NCBI GenBank assembly: GCA_035041965.1
Contig: JAPYMA010000103.1
Span: 222,010-286,009 of the forward strand
Direction of reading: 5' to 3'
Length of the DNA stretch: 64,000 nt
Source of the DNA: Anisakis pegreffii
Taxonomy: Eukaryota > Nematoda > Chromadorea > Rhabditida > Anisakidae
In this document: piece after piece, positions 1 through 12,453 of the stretch
How the letters are laid out: every line of letters begins with the position of its first letter
Numbering within the stretch: position 1 is the first letter of the stretch
The notes under the pieces: generated by a model
Databases searched by the model: none
The model's input: only the letters and a program-made list of their open reading frames with translations
Told to the model about the DNA's origin: nothing
Made by a program: the position numbers and the translations under genes

Positions 1-77
1 CTGAAACTCTCGAGAATGACTCTCATTTGTGCATTTCGTTCGCTTATTATCGCATTATTTATGGAGCAATTTTTCAG

Positions 78-3000
78 GGATGTTATTTCTGATAACTGAA
101 ATCGTGCTGGGAACATGGAAATTCAGTCAGTTCGCATGCGTTGCATATCTTATCTTCGAAGCGATGAATAAGTTTGTGGCACCAGTTATTGTGGTACTCA
201 TCAGTCGAACGTGCTATGTAGCCGTTTGCTTGGGGCCCGCAAAACAGAAAGCTGCAACTAGCTTGAAAGTGATTCTCTTTGCAGGCACTTTTGATCCTGT
301 CCATTTTTTTAGAAGAGCCTTTCAATACCGAACAACTATTGAAAACAATCTTAAAGCGGTGTTCCATTTGAAATCCGTTTCAGTTAGCAGTGATAATATC
401 AGTAGTAACCAGTTTTGAGCAGTTAATCAAATAGATGAACTGGCAGTTAGCACCTCGAACAGAGAATCAATGAACTGTTTACTTCAAGATGACGAAATTA
501 ATCGAATCGAGCAAATTTCAACAGCAAAACAGTTTTTTCCAGTGAAAAATGTCACATTTTTCTGCAACATTTCCACATAAAACTTTCAGCTAGCTATAGC
601 ACAAGTGACCGCTTCACTCATACTCGTCATGATCATGCTATGGCCAGTGTTCACCTATAGCCAAGTGTCGTCGTTATATTTATACTTGAATACAACCACA
701 AAAACTGTCAAGGTTCTACGAAAATGCAGTTTCATGCCACCCCCTGGTAGGCAGATTTTTCACGTTAACAAATCCACTTAACTGATGTCTACATTGAATT
801 TGCCGTGTCACCATTCTTTGGAAGTATTTCTAATGTGCATTTGGAGCTCGTTTGGTCCCTCTTAAACCGGAGGTACTGAGGAATGTCCCAAAACGAAAGT
901 TTTAGTCATTTCAAAAGTTAAACTCCAGGTGTTGAGCTGAGTTTCGGTGTTATATCATGCATAGCGAGTTATGCAATTCCGCTCGGTGGTATGATCTATT
1001 GGTACGTGTCAGTGCCATTTTTCCTCAAGAAGCATGCCGAGAAATCTTTGGTCACAAAAAGGTATGCAATCAATTCCTCCTTGAAGAGCATTTCATTGCC
1101 TTACGTCAGTGGTTCTCATAGGGGTCATTTTGAGTAATTTGGAGATGTCAGGGGGAATGGAGGGGTTGGGAAGTTAGTATTTCGTGCAATTTTATGTTAT
1201 GATAGAACGCCATTGTGATGGTGTCTTTCAACTCGGGTCTTCATCCTCCTATTTTCTGAATATCATTAGCGCGTTCAGGCCTAACAAGGTTTTCATTCTT
1301 TTCCTTGCTGCTACAATCACTCTCATAGCTTTTATCACCAAAAGTGTTCTCTTTTGCTAATTTCTCATTCATTTCACTGAATAATTAAAGTCAAATTCTC
1401 ATTCTATCAAATACACTCTATAATTGATCATGTGACTCTCGAACGCTATTGAGCAATGATATTCGATTGCTGTATTGTTGTTTTCGGTTGTCAACACTCG
1501 TCAACGTATCAAGTAAACAGTATATGCTACAGAATAAGAAACTGATTCGAACTGTGATATGAAATGAGACGAAGTGAATGAGAAAAACTCATCAAGAGAA
1601 TGATAATCGCATGTAATAGCTAAGAGAGTGAATACAACACGTCTGAAAAGAATGAGAATTCATTTAAGTCGGTCGGTTTCAAGTGAGCGTGTCATAGACA
1701 ATAGCTTTCCATGCAGTCATAGTCGACTGCGATAAAGAGGAACACAACGGTCTAACGATAAGGAAAGCGTAGCCGTGTCGAATATCATCATGATGTTCTT
1801 GTATCAGAGGGGGGTGGGTGACAACGGCGGTCTGTCAAATCATCAAAAGGGGCAATGGAACATCCGAACGTGAGAACTACTGCCTTACGTGGATAATTTG
1901 CAATGAAAATGCATCGACGAACTTGGCTTTTTTGAAAAATCCATCATTTCATTTAAATTCATCTGAAAAGAGACATTCACCAACTTCGTTCAGTTCGAAC
2001 GATGCAGCAATGCGCAAAGTTATCGCTACAGTGCTCGCGTTAACGATTGTGTACGTGTCCTGTTGGTCGCCATATTGGATGAGTATATTCGCACACAAAT
2101 TCATCCGTGCAATGAGTCGCAAAGGTTATTTACAGTAGTGTTTCTCATTACGCGAAAATAATCACTTGTAATAAATTCACTGTGAAATCTCCCCCCCCTT
2201 TATTCTGCATATATTGTTCAATTTGTTTTGCCGATTGAAATTCGTCAAAACTAAACCACTCAATATCTAAAAAGCCCTGAAAAATGACTCAGAATTTTTC
2301 CTTGACTATGAATTTAGTGCGATTTTTCCTCGGAAGAGTCGCTCCCCATTCGGATTTCCAAATCTATCAGAAAGACGATCAAGATTCTCTGTGTGACCAC
2401 CCAATAGCACATTAAATCAGTGCTACCAATCGCAATTTAATTGAATATAATATTCTGTAACAATTCAGTGTTCGAAGTGAATTCATTGAATATCACTCGC
2501 ACTATTCAGTTGTGAATTTCATATTGTTACAACAAAGTTTCAGATCAAATCAACGTAAGCGTTGATATGAAATATATTAGTTGCAATTCATACTTCATTA
2601 AATTGAGCACTTAAACAAACAAAATGGAAGCGCTTGAGCGATGCGATAATCTGAAGATGATGAAGGCTATGCTGCTGAAAATAGGTTCAAGAAATAGGAT
2701 TAATTGAAAATAATCATTATAGAGAGCGCATCAGAAGAGTGTGGAAATTGCTCATTTGATTCAGATTTATTTAATGAGGCGGCACACTGATCGATTTGCA
2801 GTCCCAATTAGGAGCATAGTTATTGAGTTCTGATGAATTCAATTCATATTTCATGAATGAAAAATTCATATTTCATGAATGAGCGTCCTCAGGCACATTT
2901 TCGATGCCATGAAAATGTAATTTTCAAAAACCAATGGAAAATATAGATTTTTTTCTTTGATTGGTTCAATTTTCTGCTTCACGACTATCCAACGTTGCCC

Positions 3001-5247
3001 ACAGTTATTTTACTAAAAATAAAATAATGAGAAAGCAATGATTTTCGCAGTGATTCTTGTTTGAATATGAAAAAATCTTATGCATCGGATTGATTGGTGA
3101 TAAGTGGAAATTTTTTCGACTCATTCAGTGCTCTTTTTGCACTGTTAAAGTACACGCAGCAAGTTCTTTACGTAGACCGAAATAAACTGATAATCGTTAG
3201 TTTCATTTGACTGCACAAAATTATTATTATAAAGGTCATTTAAAAACGGGATAACGAAAAAATGGGGTACTATCATCGCACATAAACATTCTCATACGAA
3301 GTATGTATCTGACAAACCTAATTGAACGTAGCAGGGGAATATGGTCATGATTAAACTTTATGAATTATTCACCGAAGTGTATTGATGAAATTCGATTCGA
3401 AATGATCAGTGAATATTTATTTGCTTATAGTCTCGATTAGAACTGATAGGTGACAAGATATCAGAGACTGACTTGTGAATAGATTGGATCATTTACATGG
3501 CAGCATTAATAAATTAATTCAGTGTAGCTCTAGTAGCGGTAGAGGAGAAGTAGCCGTACAAATAAATGGTGTTCAAATCGAGAATCGAGACTGGAATTCA
3601 TGAAGACAGATGATTCCGTGTACTATTATCGGAATGTAAAAGGAACATAATACATTGGTGATGTGTATGATTAAAAAAGTCTTAACGGGTTGTAATTGCT
3701 ATGTAAATAAATGAATGAACTTCATTATAATTATCGTGCTGAACAACTGAAGATTAATCCACAAATGTCAGCAGCTAATTATTCGAATTGATTTAATGCA
3801 TCAAAAAAAAACACGAAAAAGTTACATAATGAAAGTTACATAAAAAAGTTAAATGCCGCAATTACATAAATGCAATAAAACAAGTCACATAAACAATGCA
3901 ATAAAATAAATTCAATTTTTCCTAACCAAACTGGACGAAACTCAGAATCTGTGCACGTAAATGTTGAAAGGAATGCAAAAAAATTCCTCAGAAGTTGTCT
4001 GCTTGAGAAAGTAGTGAAGATCGAAACTGCGGGATGCAGGATGCAGCAATTCATCCGAAAACATTCGGCACCAGCGGATTAATGAATGATTTCAGTGGTA
4101 ATCGCATCGTACTTTATTCACTTGCTCCCCTATGTGAGTTGTTCCGTATATCCGGTGATATTCACCCTGATGAATCGTCGCATCAAAACGGCTCATGCCC
4201 AACTTGTGCTCAGCAACAAACGAAGAGTGAAGACTTTCACAGACGAAGCCACTCAACATATCCGAGCAGTTGGGTATGTTCATGCATTAATCAGTCTGTT
4301 TTATGAGCACAAGTTCGCTGACTGATCGAAAGTTCAACGAATTGTTCTCAGATGAAATTTTCTGCCCTGTAAGATCCTAACTTGTTGGCATTTTTGATGT
4401 TAACGAAGGTAAAATCTTGTTCACAAGCACCATTCACGAACACTACGTTCGACTGCGTGCAAGAATTTTCAGGAGCCGTCTGTATAGTTTATCAACAAGT
4501 GAGAACCGTGAATCGAGTTGTGCTGAGACTACCAAGGACACAAATCGAAATGTCGACGATACGGTAACCTTTTAAGATATTCGAATCATGTTCAGTTGAC
4601 TTCCGAAAGATAATACGGAGAATTTTAAGTGTCCAGTAAAGTAATTTTAAAAGATTTAAAAGATTTCCATCATTCAAGATTTAATAGAATGATAGAAAAA
4701 TTTTCAGAGTCGAAAGTTTTTCAAATGAACAGTACTTCGGATATTTCAGAATGCCGGAATCACTAGCACACTCACACCAGGACCGTTTCATGCCTCAATT
4801 GGACGAGGGGTCAGTGCAGATGTGTTATCGTCAACCGTCATCCCAATGATTCGTGTAAATGATGAGAATGTGAGCGACGACAATGATAATAACAATGATA
4901 ATGACGATAATTATACCGAGAATATTAATGCTACCAGCAGTGTGAACTTTTCTGATGATAATTCCAATGAACACAGCGATTTCAGCCACACAAGTTATCC
5001 TATTCATAATGCCAGTTATCATGCTTTCAATCATGACACAACAAATGATCTCACCAATAATGATAATAATAACAATATTAGTAATAGTAACAATGAATCT
5101 AACGATAACAATGGTAATGATGACAAAACTAACAATTATAACAACAACAACGGTGATAACAGGGATAATGCCAGCACGATACTGTACAATAATATTGTTG
5201 TATCAGTCTCAATCGCCAAAGAAGAGGAAGAAGATGCCCTTTTGTAA
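78..5247 (+). CDS. Neuropeptide-type class A GPCR, 5' end missing
   Basis: This is a rhodopsin-family seven-transmembrane receptor, probably for a neuropeptide of the somatostatin/allatostatin-C/opioid-like group. Exons consistent in phase are 78-268, 590-746, 929-1061, 1994-2124, 4096-4273, 4473-4563 and 4750-5247, about 459 codons; TM1-TM2 lie left of the window. The first exon gives extracellular loop 1 and TM3 with the conserved Cys of the TM3-loop 2 disulfide; the next gives TM4 and loop 2 with its partner Cys (RKCSF). Then come TM5, TM6 with an intact CWSP motif, and TM7. The DRY position reads TCY and the NPxxY position reads YPVIF. The cytoplasmic tail is over 200 residues, and its last exon is a long Asn/Asp-rich tract ending in an acidic stretch. 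All seven acceptors are CAG. A hAT-type element sits in the intron 1062-1993. Family assignment is strong; ligand and orthologue are inference. Confidence 0.85.
1107..1882 (+). mobile_element. Non-autonomous hAT-type DNA transposon, copy A
   Basis: A 776-bp element lies in an intron of the GPCR gene. Its ends are imperfect terminal inverted repeats, CAGTGGTTCTCA at 1107-1118 and CAGTAGTTCTCA (read inward) at 1871-1882, matching at 11 of 12 positions. It is flanked by an exact 8-bp target duplication, CCTTACGT, at 1099-1106 and 1883-1890. An 8-bp duplication with CAGTGGTTCTCA-like ends is typical of hAT (Charlie/Tip100-like) elements. No transposase frame is present, so it must have moved in trans. 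A diverged inverted copy lies at 17982-18813. The perfect duplication suggests that this copy is the younger or better kept of the two. Confidence 0.9.
2841..2882. repeat. Two-copy 22-bp tandem repeat in a GPCR intron
   Basis: The 20-base unit AATTCATATTTCATGAATGA occurs at 2841-2860 and again at 2863-2882 without change. The unit contains the palindrome TTCATGAA. It lies in the 1.97-kb intron 2125-4095. No function is apparent. Confidence 0.9.
3818..3905. repeat. Degenerate short repeats around AGTTACATAA
   Basis: Several loose copies of AGTTACATAA and ACATAAACAATGCAATAAAA-like words occur in about 90 bases near the end of the same GPCR intron. They look like AT-rich slippage products and have no evident role. 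Confidence 0.5.
4850..5190 (+). repeat. Asn/Asp-codon low-complexity tract in the GPCR tail
   Basis: The DNA is dominated by AAT, AAC, GAT and GAC triplets, including runs such as AATGATAATAACAATGATAA, and encodes an Asn/Asp-rich segment of the receptor's cytoplasmic C terminus. The frame stays open for the whole exon (4750-5247), unlike what random AT-rich DNA would give, and joins upstream exons in the right phase. The antisense frame reads as Ile/Val-rich and is a shadow. Confidence 0.85.
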
Positions 5248-7638
5248 TGATATCTTTATCATTCGATCATTGTATGCTATCTCCTGTCATCAAGCTCTCC
5301 AATCAGAAATCATTACGATACGTGTATTGTTACATGTCTATTATACATAGTGCTTTTATTTATCCTGTCTTGTGCACACTCGAATTTTCTAGTTCTCGTG
5401 ATATAATGGAAACCAAATTTTATCCGTCGTTCCAAAAACGTCTTTGTCAGTTCTAGACGATACTGGTCAGTGACTTCCGTGTTCTTAACGCTTGAAATTC
5501 ATGCAGTCTTTAATGTTCAGAAAAATTTGCGTTTTTAATATGTATCTCAAATTTATTGTGTTCGCAATTTGTAACAACTAAAATTTAAAATTTTCATCCT
5601 AATGTAACCAATTGCTTGCATATTCAAATTGTTCGTGTTATTTCGCCAATTTTTAATTAACATAATTTTTGCACTAATTTCATTTTCTTCGTTTGATGTA
5701 ACAAAAACGTTTTCATGATGAACGTATCCTTTACTCAAACTTTCGTGATATTCGTGCGATACACACCTTACTGAAAAACGGTCAAAACACATCTATAGAT
5801 GGCACAACAAATATGGCACCTTTAACACTCACAATCAGAAACATTCTCAGTTGCACGTGTCATTCATTAATGCAGTTATAATTACGAAGAACACTCATTT
5901 GAACCTCAACGACACCTAACTTTACAAACTTGGAACACCTAGCTCAATAGCATTTCTGATCAGAGAGATCGAAAATCCTCACTCCAGATCCTAAGTTTCC
6001 GAGTACCACAGTGCAGATTCACTTCAGTACGACTGCAATCATAACAGCCCACTTTTAACAGAATCTAAATCATGCCAGTTAGATTCACACCTTAGCATCT
6101 AAACTCTGAGAAAAATCACCCATAATCGTAAATCGTGAACAACTGATGTGATAATCTCCATCCTAAACTAATACCGCAAAGAGACGAGATAAGAGAACTC
6201 CTTCGTCCTCCATATCAATACAAGATATTTCAAGAACTGACGAAACCTTTTAGTGATTCGGCAAACTACTTCAGAAGCCTTGAAATTTCTAAAAAAGGCG
6301 GAAATTGTTCGAACAACAAACATTTCCATATTCCTCAAAGAATTAGGTAAGTAAAATTCTTTGAAACAATTCAGGGTCATTGAAAAATGTGGATATATGT
6401 AAAGAAAGAATGGAGTTGTCTAGCTGCAACTATCCGGTCTAAAGAAATTCATCCACTTGAATCAAAGCCCCTGTTCCTTGCAGAAGCCAATCTCTCAAGT
6501 CGGTTGAGTAATTTTTAGAGAATCATTGTATCGCTCAGTAAGATAAAGCATGTTGAATAGCGATCTGACATGTTTATATACGTTTATAACCAAACTTATC
6601 TTGCGATTGCTAATATTAAGATCTGATCGTATCGTAAGCTTGGATACTTTTAACCATCTGAGATTCTTAGAAAATGAGGTTAGGAAAATAATATTATGAC
6701 ACCTCTACAATCGTTTGAATACTTCTCCCTAGACTATTCCTCATCTTGACTAGAGTTTGCAGTGTTTTTGCCGTAGCGACTTTGATTGAGGTTTTGTTGT
6801 CAAGTTGACATAATAGAAAGTGACGTTCATTTGCAAGAGAAGCTCTTTGTTTTGATATCACCGACGAAAATCTCCCTTGTCACAATACAAATAATTCCAG
6901 TTCCAAGTTGTTGATCAATTCTAACTTGTAAGTCAAACAAAATACCTGCCTGGGATGTTGTTTTTTTTTCATCGCTTTGCCATTGCACATATTAAAACAG
7001 TTATGAAAAAGGAATTCTCGTGAGAGAAGAAATTCCAATTGAAATTCTTGAAGATTCAATGAATTTCATGTGCAAAATAAATCAAGCAATTTGGCAAGAC
7101 GTTGTTAGATTGGCCGAAATCACTGAGAAATTTCAAAAAGTTTGAGAAATTTTTCGACTTTTTTCATGCATGTCATTCAGTCAGAACTAATGTATGTGAA
7201 GCTCAATTGCTAGGCAATAAATGAGATCAATACATCTTCTATAACTTTAACGTCGACCATTTTCCCGTAGTCGAACTTCGCGTTGATATTCAGGAAGCAG
7301 CTGTTCCAAATAGCCCTGAGAAACAGTTGTTGTCGATTGAGTAATGTTTTGTTTATGTGTGTATGCGATGATAGACAGCTCTTCGTTTGCACGTTCCATC
7401 CATTAACGAATTATAACATTGGAAGAAAAACTTTTCGGCAATTCTGTTCACTGGAAGTGGAATTCTTCTGTATCATATCTACATATGCAATTTTTGTTTC
7501 TGAGATCATATCACCTCAATATTTGAATGTTTACATACTTGCAGTCATGTATTGCAATGGGATATGATTGTACTCAACATGAAAAGAAATTAATCACTCG
7601 AAGGTGGTATCAAATTTAACGATGATAATTCGCCCAAC

Positions 7639-7959
7639 TCAATTCACATTCAAGACGGCGTTATCAGGAAGAAACCAGCTGATATAGTGAGGAGAGTAAT
7701 CCATCCAGAGAAGAGCATTCTCATCGATGTAATGAGTTAGATTATCAAACAGGAATTCGGTCGTACTGATTCTCATAATATTGGAAAATGTTATGTCGGA
7801 AATCATTGACAAGGATTCTATGCTAAACAGCACTCCGTAATAAGTTGCGCTTGAAAGGAAGCACTTCATATGCAGTTGAGAAGTGCTGATTTTACTCAAA
7901 TTCGTACAGTAAACAGCACTCACTGCTTTAAAGCTAAATAGCGAAGATGTTCGCATCAA
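7639..7959 (-). CDS. Unassigned open segment, possible exon or remnant
   Basis: A 106-codon open frame on the - strand, with more balanced base composition than its surroundings and a natural-looking residue mix (for example TEFLFDNLTHYIDENALLW). I recognise no family. No supported partner exon was found, and it may be chance. The start codon is uncertain because the segment could be an internal exon. Confidence 0.2.
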   Translation of the reverse strand: MMRTSSLFSFKAVSAVYCTNLSKISTSQLHMKCFLSSATYYGVLFSIESLSMISDITFSNIMRISTTEFLFDNLTHYIDENALLWMDYSPHYISWFLPDNAVLNVN

Positions 7960-9094
7960 ACGATGATGATCAATTAGCTGAACTCATCATCTGATTACGG
8001 AGACAAATGCTCAGAACGATTCAGTCTAAATGATTTTAATCAATCTTGATTAATGAATGTGTTGATCAATTTCATCGGTCATAATTTGGGCTATAATTCA
8101 TGACTGATTTATTTTGATTCTCTTAGCAACTCATTTATCATCCTGATAATAAGTTTGTTTTCTCTGAAAATGTGGCATAGTTTGTGGCTGGTCGCCACTC
8201 GATCTTGATTTCGGATGATTCATTATAAAACATCTCTGTTTACGTCTTTTCAGCCAAAACTTCATTTTGTATCAGAAGACAACAAGAGCAGTAGAATATT
8301 CACCAATTATGCTCAATGATTCCACAGAAAATACGTTAGAAGTGTGCGGAGACGGTGGATATGATACATGAAAAGTTCATGAAGTGCGTTTTTCCATGAC
8401 AGCTTTGCTCAGTACGATCCGATGTTTTCTTTGCTGCACCTGGTCTTGCATTCCTTCAGTAATACTTACTGTCAGATGAAGACTGAAAACCTTAACATAT
8501 ATCAAATGGATTTGCACTTTACAGTTGACAAAACAATGATGGATTGGCGTTGTCAAAGAGCTAGCTCTTTTTGTAGGATGCTTATAGTTTAATATTTTTA
8601 GCACTGTTCTATTTAATGAACAGCATTTGTTTTAGTGAGAATTTAATTGGTCATTGTTTTATCATTGATGATCTAATCAATGAACGTTCAGTTCTAAATT
8701 ACACACATTCATTACAGGCAAACAGTAGTGCATTTGAAGTTCGATTATTCAACATTAAGTACATTCAAATTTGCTTTCTTAATAAAATTTTCTGCTTCTC
8801 ACTCTAGAACTCAGCCTGATACCTGAATGAGATGAATTTCACTGAATATGCCAATTCAATACTGAATTGTTACTTTGTGTTGATATAATGGTCTTCGAGT
8901 TGTCAGCCTTGCACTCGCACTTTAATATAGTTGTACACAGAATCGTTTGCATTACACTGCCATTACATCAGTTAATTTCCTTTCTTCTTTTACAGGAATA
9001 TATATTCGTTCTTGTTTGTAAATTTGTCACTCTGAAGTACCGCTTGTCAACATGTTGGTTAGAGTTTGGGATCTAAAAGATTTTTTTCAGTGGC

Positions 9095-9231
9095 TATCGA
9101 AGCTCGATGGCCACCGACAAGGCAAATCGACTCATCTGCAATTTTCGATTTCAGTCGACATGCAACATGCAAAGCAAGAGTTCACTCTGGTCCTAATGTC
9201 GTTTCTGAATCTCTGCTATTCAGTGATTTAC
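9095..9231 (+). CDS. Possible orphan exon, family unknown
   Basis: A strong acceptor (GATTTTTTTCAG) ends at 9091. It is followed by an open frame with hydrophilic, exon-like residues (AIEARWPPTRQIDSSAIFDF) up to a possible donor, TTACTAC|GTAAAC. Base composition is less AT-biased than the flanks. Neighbouring exons that would extend it were not found, so it may be a remnant of a lost gene. Another frame across the same bases is also open, which weakens the case. Confidence 0.2.
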
Positions 9232-9938
9232 TACGTAAACGTAAAGCATACATACATTATTCTCATTATGCGAGCCGTTCATCTGAATGCGAAAACAAAT
9301 TCGTATAATGCGTGGGTTTAGTAAGACTAGCGCTTGTCTCATCAACATTCTATGAGTCTGTAGTAGTTGGTCAATTGAATCATGTTCAGTGGAAAGACAT
9401 AAACATTTGATTTGTTCATCTGCTTCTTCTTCAGCAGCAGTTCAAAACGATTAAGTAATGAAGTCAGTTAGAAATCCGCTTTTGATTGATGCCAGCTAGT
9501 TTCTTCTTTTTTATTTATTTTTTTGAAAAATGCTGACATTTTTCGGACTGCATTCGAGGCGAAGAAATGTGAGTGGATTTGTATCGAATCAGAATTTAAT
9601 TTTCAGTCTGAAGAGAACATAGTACGAGTACAAAAAAGTATACACACATACGTATGCATCATACAAGCCAACGAATGATTGGTCAGCAACTGTTTTGACA
9701 TTAAGAAATATTCATAGCTTTTTTTTGGTGAAAGTTTCGCTGTTAAACTAAACCAACCGAATTATTTTCACAACGTTTTCACATCAGCATATTTCGAGTG
9801 AAACAAATTATCCACCTCCATGATTTGACGAGAACGCATTCAGAGTTTTGCTGTGTGGCCCACGTTTCACGCCAGGAAATAGCATTATTTTTGAAGCATT
9901 TGAAGCGTTCAACTTCATCGATTAGTCAACTTCATAGT

Positions 9939-9994
9939 ATTCATCCATCAGCAAATAACCTCGTAGATTCGAGGTTATTTGCTGATGGATGAAT
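9939..9994. repeat. Perfect 25-bp fold-back palindrome
   Basis: Bases 9939-9963 are the exact reverse complement of 9970-9994, separated by the six-base loop TAGATT. The RNA or single-stranded DNA form would be a perfect 25-bp hairpin. The arms are not simple sequence. No transposon ends or target duplication are visible around it, so a template-switch inverted duplication or a small foldback element are the likeliest sources. Confidence 0.95.
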
Positions 9995-12393
9995 TTTCTT
10001 GAAACTGTTCAACAGGTTTGCACATGATTATCAAACCAATGCAGCAGATCATCAGACAGATCGTGACAATTAAATTCTCATTGCCGAAATTTGAGATGAA
10101 ATACTGCAAATGATTCGGATGAAGTGTTATTCGAAATTTGCGACTGAATCATGGAAATAATCAAGGCATTTGTTGACGTTTACTTTTAATGCACTAACTC
10201 ATGATGTTCATATCGGTTTATTGCTACCTCATTTCGACGAACTATATCTTTTTAACAGGTCGACGATCTCTTCCAAAATTACCCTTCCTTAACATTCACT
10301 ATAGTAACAGCTAAGTTCTTTTTCTGCAACACAATGTCATTCAAATTTCTACATCACCAATTCACTCACATAAAAATATCGTTTTGAAATTCGATCACTT
10401 CACATTCAGCCAGTAAGTAAGTACACATTCATTATATCATCTGTACGAACAGGAGAAAATGTGCAAAATCGCCCAACTGAATCTTTCTAATCATCCTTTC
10501 TTCATTCTCTTCAGATTCATTTCGAGGAGATGGTCAATTCAGAATTTACAAAGGAAATTTTAGAAGCAATATTCCTTTCAGTAGAATTCATCTCTTTTGT
10601 CAAATGAGATTTAAAAATTTATTTTATGCCGATATAACCATGCACATAAGATGATTTCTGCTGCTGCTGCTGATTAAATGCAAACAAAAATAGCCATGAT
10701 GGGAGCAATATTTGATGAATTCGTAAAAACAACTTTTAAAAGTCAACGTGGAGAACTAGAAATCAACAATAAATGTCGGGAGATCGAATGTTACGTGCAG
10801 AGTTAACTTCAGATCTGCTGAAAAGTACAGTTTCCTACTGCGAAGTTCTGCTCACATCGACTCAATCTGTCCCTTCAGCTCAATATTCTCATATGGGAGA
10901 AAAGTATTCTTGGATTTGCGGGAGAACTGAACAAACATGCGACGAGAAATCCAATAATTTCAATGATCCGACAAGACAATTTTTGTTTGGAACGGTCACA
11001 TTCCAGCTTTTGTTTTGACAAGTAAATGAGATATTTGATCGCTTTTTGTTGAAAGACGATAGACTTTCGGATTTAAAAAAACTCGAGATTCTTGAATGCG
11101 ACACTCGTGGTTGGTTTGAATTTCGTTGAAGAAGACTAACTGAAAATGAAATTGGAGATGAGCGGTCATTGTAAGGTGTAAAATAACCGAACACATATCA
11201 TGTTTCACACTCAAAACTTTACAGCATCATCCATCCATCTCAATATTGTTAACAATTACATTACATTATTACATATTCTCATTGCTGACACGCAACCAAA
11301 CAAATATTACTCAAACCGACTTAAAATGTCTGAAATTTAGTGCTGGAATTGTGATTTTGAGTTGATTTTTGATTTTACTCCACTTATGGTTTCCAGATTT
11401 GTTCATTTAATGTTGCGATTTTTGAAGTATCATTCGAATATTACTCGCCTAGTTGTTGATGTAATGAATTGTGCCATTGCTTCATTCTTGAGAAATAATG
11501 ACTGCTCATTTTAAAAAAAGTTTCATTAGAGTATTTTGTGATCAAAACTGGATATTGCACCGCTTGAAATTTTGAAAGATATTTCAATTACTTAAGAAAA
11601 TACGCCGTTTTGCTTCACCTTGAGTGACATTAACTCGCTGAGAAAGATTAATGACTTCAACTTGAGAAATTTTGATTGAAGGGCGCAAGAATTGGTTGTT
11701 TTCATATGTTCCAATGTTATCGTATCCATAAATATCTTTTGATATTTATGTTGCATCGTTAATTGAAATAATTAGATTGTCCTATTTATTTATCTTAAGA
11801 CTGTCAATCAAAACGAGATCAACTGTCATTCGCGTTTCAATTGCACAAGTATTTATCGACCTCATTCAATCGTTTTATATTCATCAACAAAAAGTGTAAC
11901 TTATTGAAGTATCGTTTGCTTCAAAGACTTTTGGATTCGTTTGACTCATTCATATAGCAGCCTTCGATTTCTGTACACAAAATTTGCACCTTTTCTGTCA
12001 TATAGCTTCGTTGAGTTCTTAACTAAACGTATCCTCATTCACTCAATCAAACGCAGTTCGTCTCTATCGCACAGGAGCAATTCCACCATAGCGCTTCGAT
12101 CAAAGTCGTATGTTGCTGAAGGATTGAAGCTATCGTATTGAGAGTCTTTAAATGTGAACGAATTGATACGGTGAGTGATAAGAATTGATCCGTAAGTTAA
12201 ACGAATTATTTTCACTTTTCTTTCCACAAACATATTAACAAAACTGTTGGAAGCGCCCCTAATAAAGCTGTTTTTTGGAAGATTAAGACCGAAAGTGAGA
12301 ATTTCAGCCGGAAATATGTATTACTAAGATGTGATGTATTGTGCTATGATAAGGTAATAGGCTCCTACTCAATGCATTCACCGGCCATTCCGC

Positions 12394-12453
12394 CATAATC
12401 GTGTCGTGCATTTTACGTGAAGGATATTGTTCGATATCCTTCAAACGATTATG
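12394..12453. repeat. Nested inverted repeat, hairpin-forming
   Basis: An inner stem TGAAGGATAT / ATATCCTTCA (12418-12427 and 12434-12443) surrounds the loop TGTTCG. An outer stem CATAATCGT / ACGATTATG (12394-12402 and 12445-12453) encloses it, with a 15-base bulge on the left side only. The shape could be an RNA hairpin or a decayed foldback. Confidence 0.8.

Larger units (their letters stand above)
5248..9938. other. Non-coding or unresolved, downstream of the GPCR
   Basis: AT-rich sequence holding the 3' untranslated region of the GPCR and then no convincing gene. Two stretches deserve mention and are listed separately: a - strand open segment at 7639-7959 and a possible + strand exon at 9095-9231. 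No RNA gene, CRISPR-like array or long repeat was seen. Confidence 0.5.

Noticed and set aside
4831..5034. Ile/Val-rich hydrophobic - strand frame
   Set aside because: It is antisense to the Asn/Asp-codon tract of the GPCR tail; ATT/GTT repeats always read as Ile/Val.
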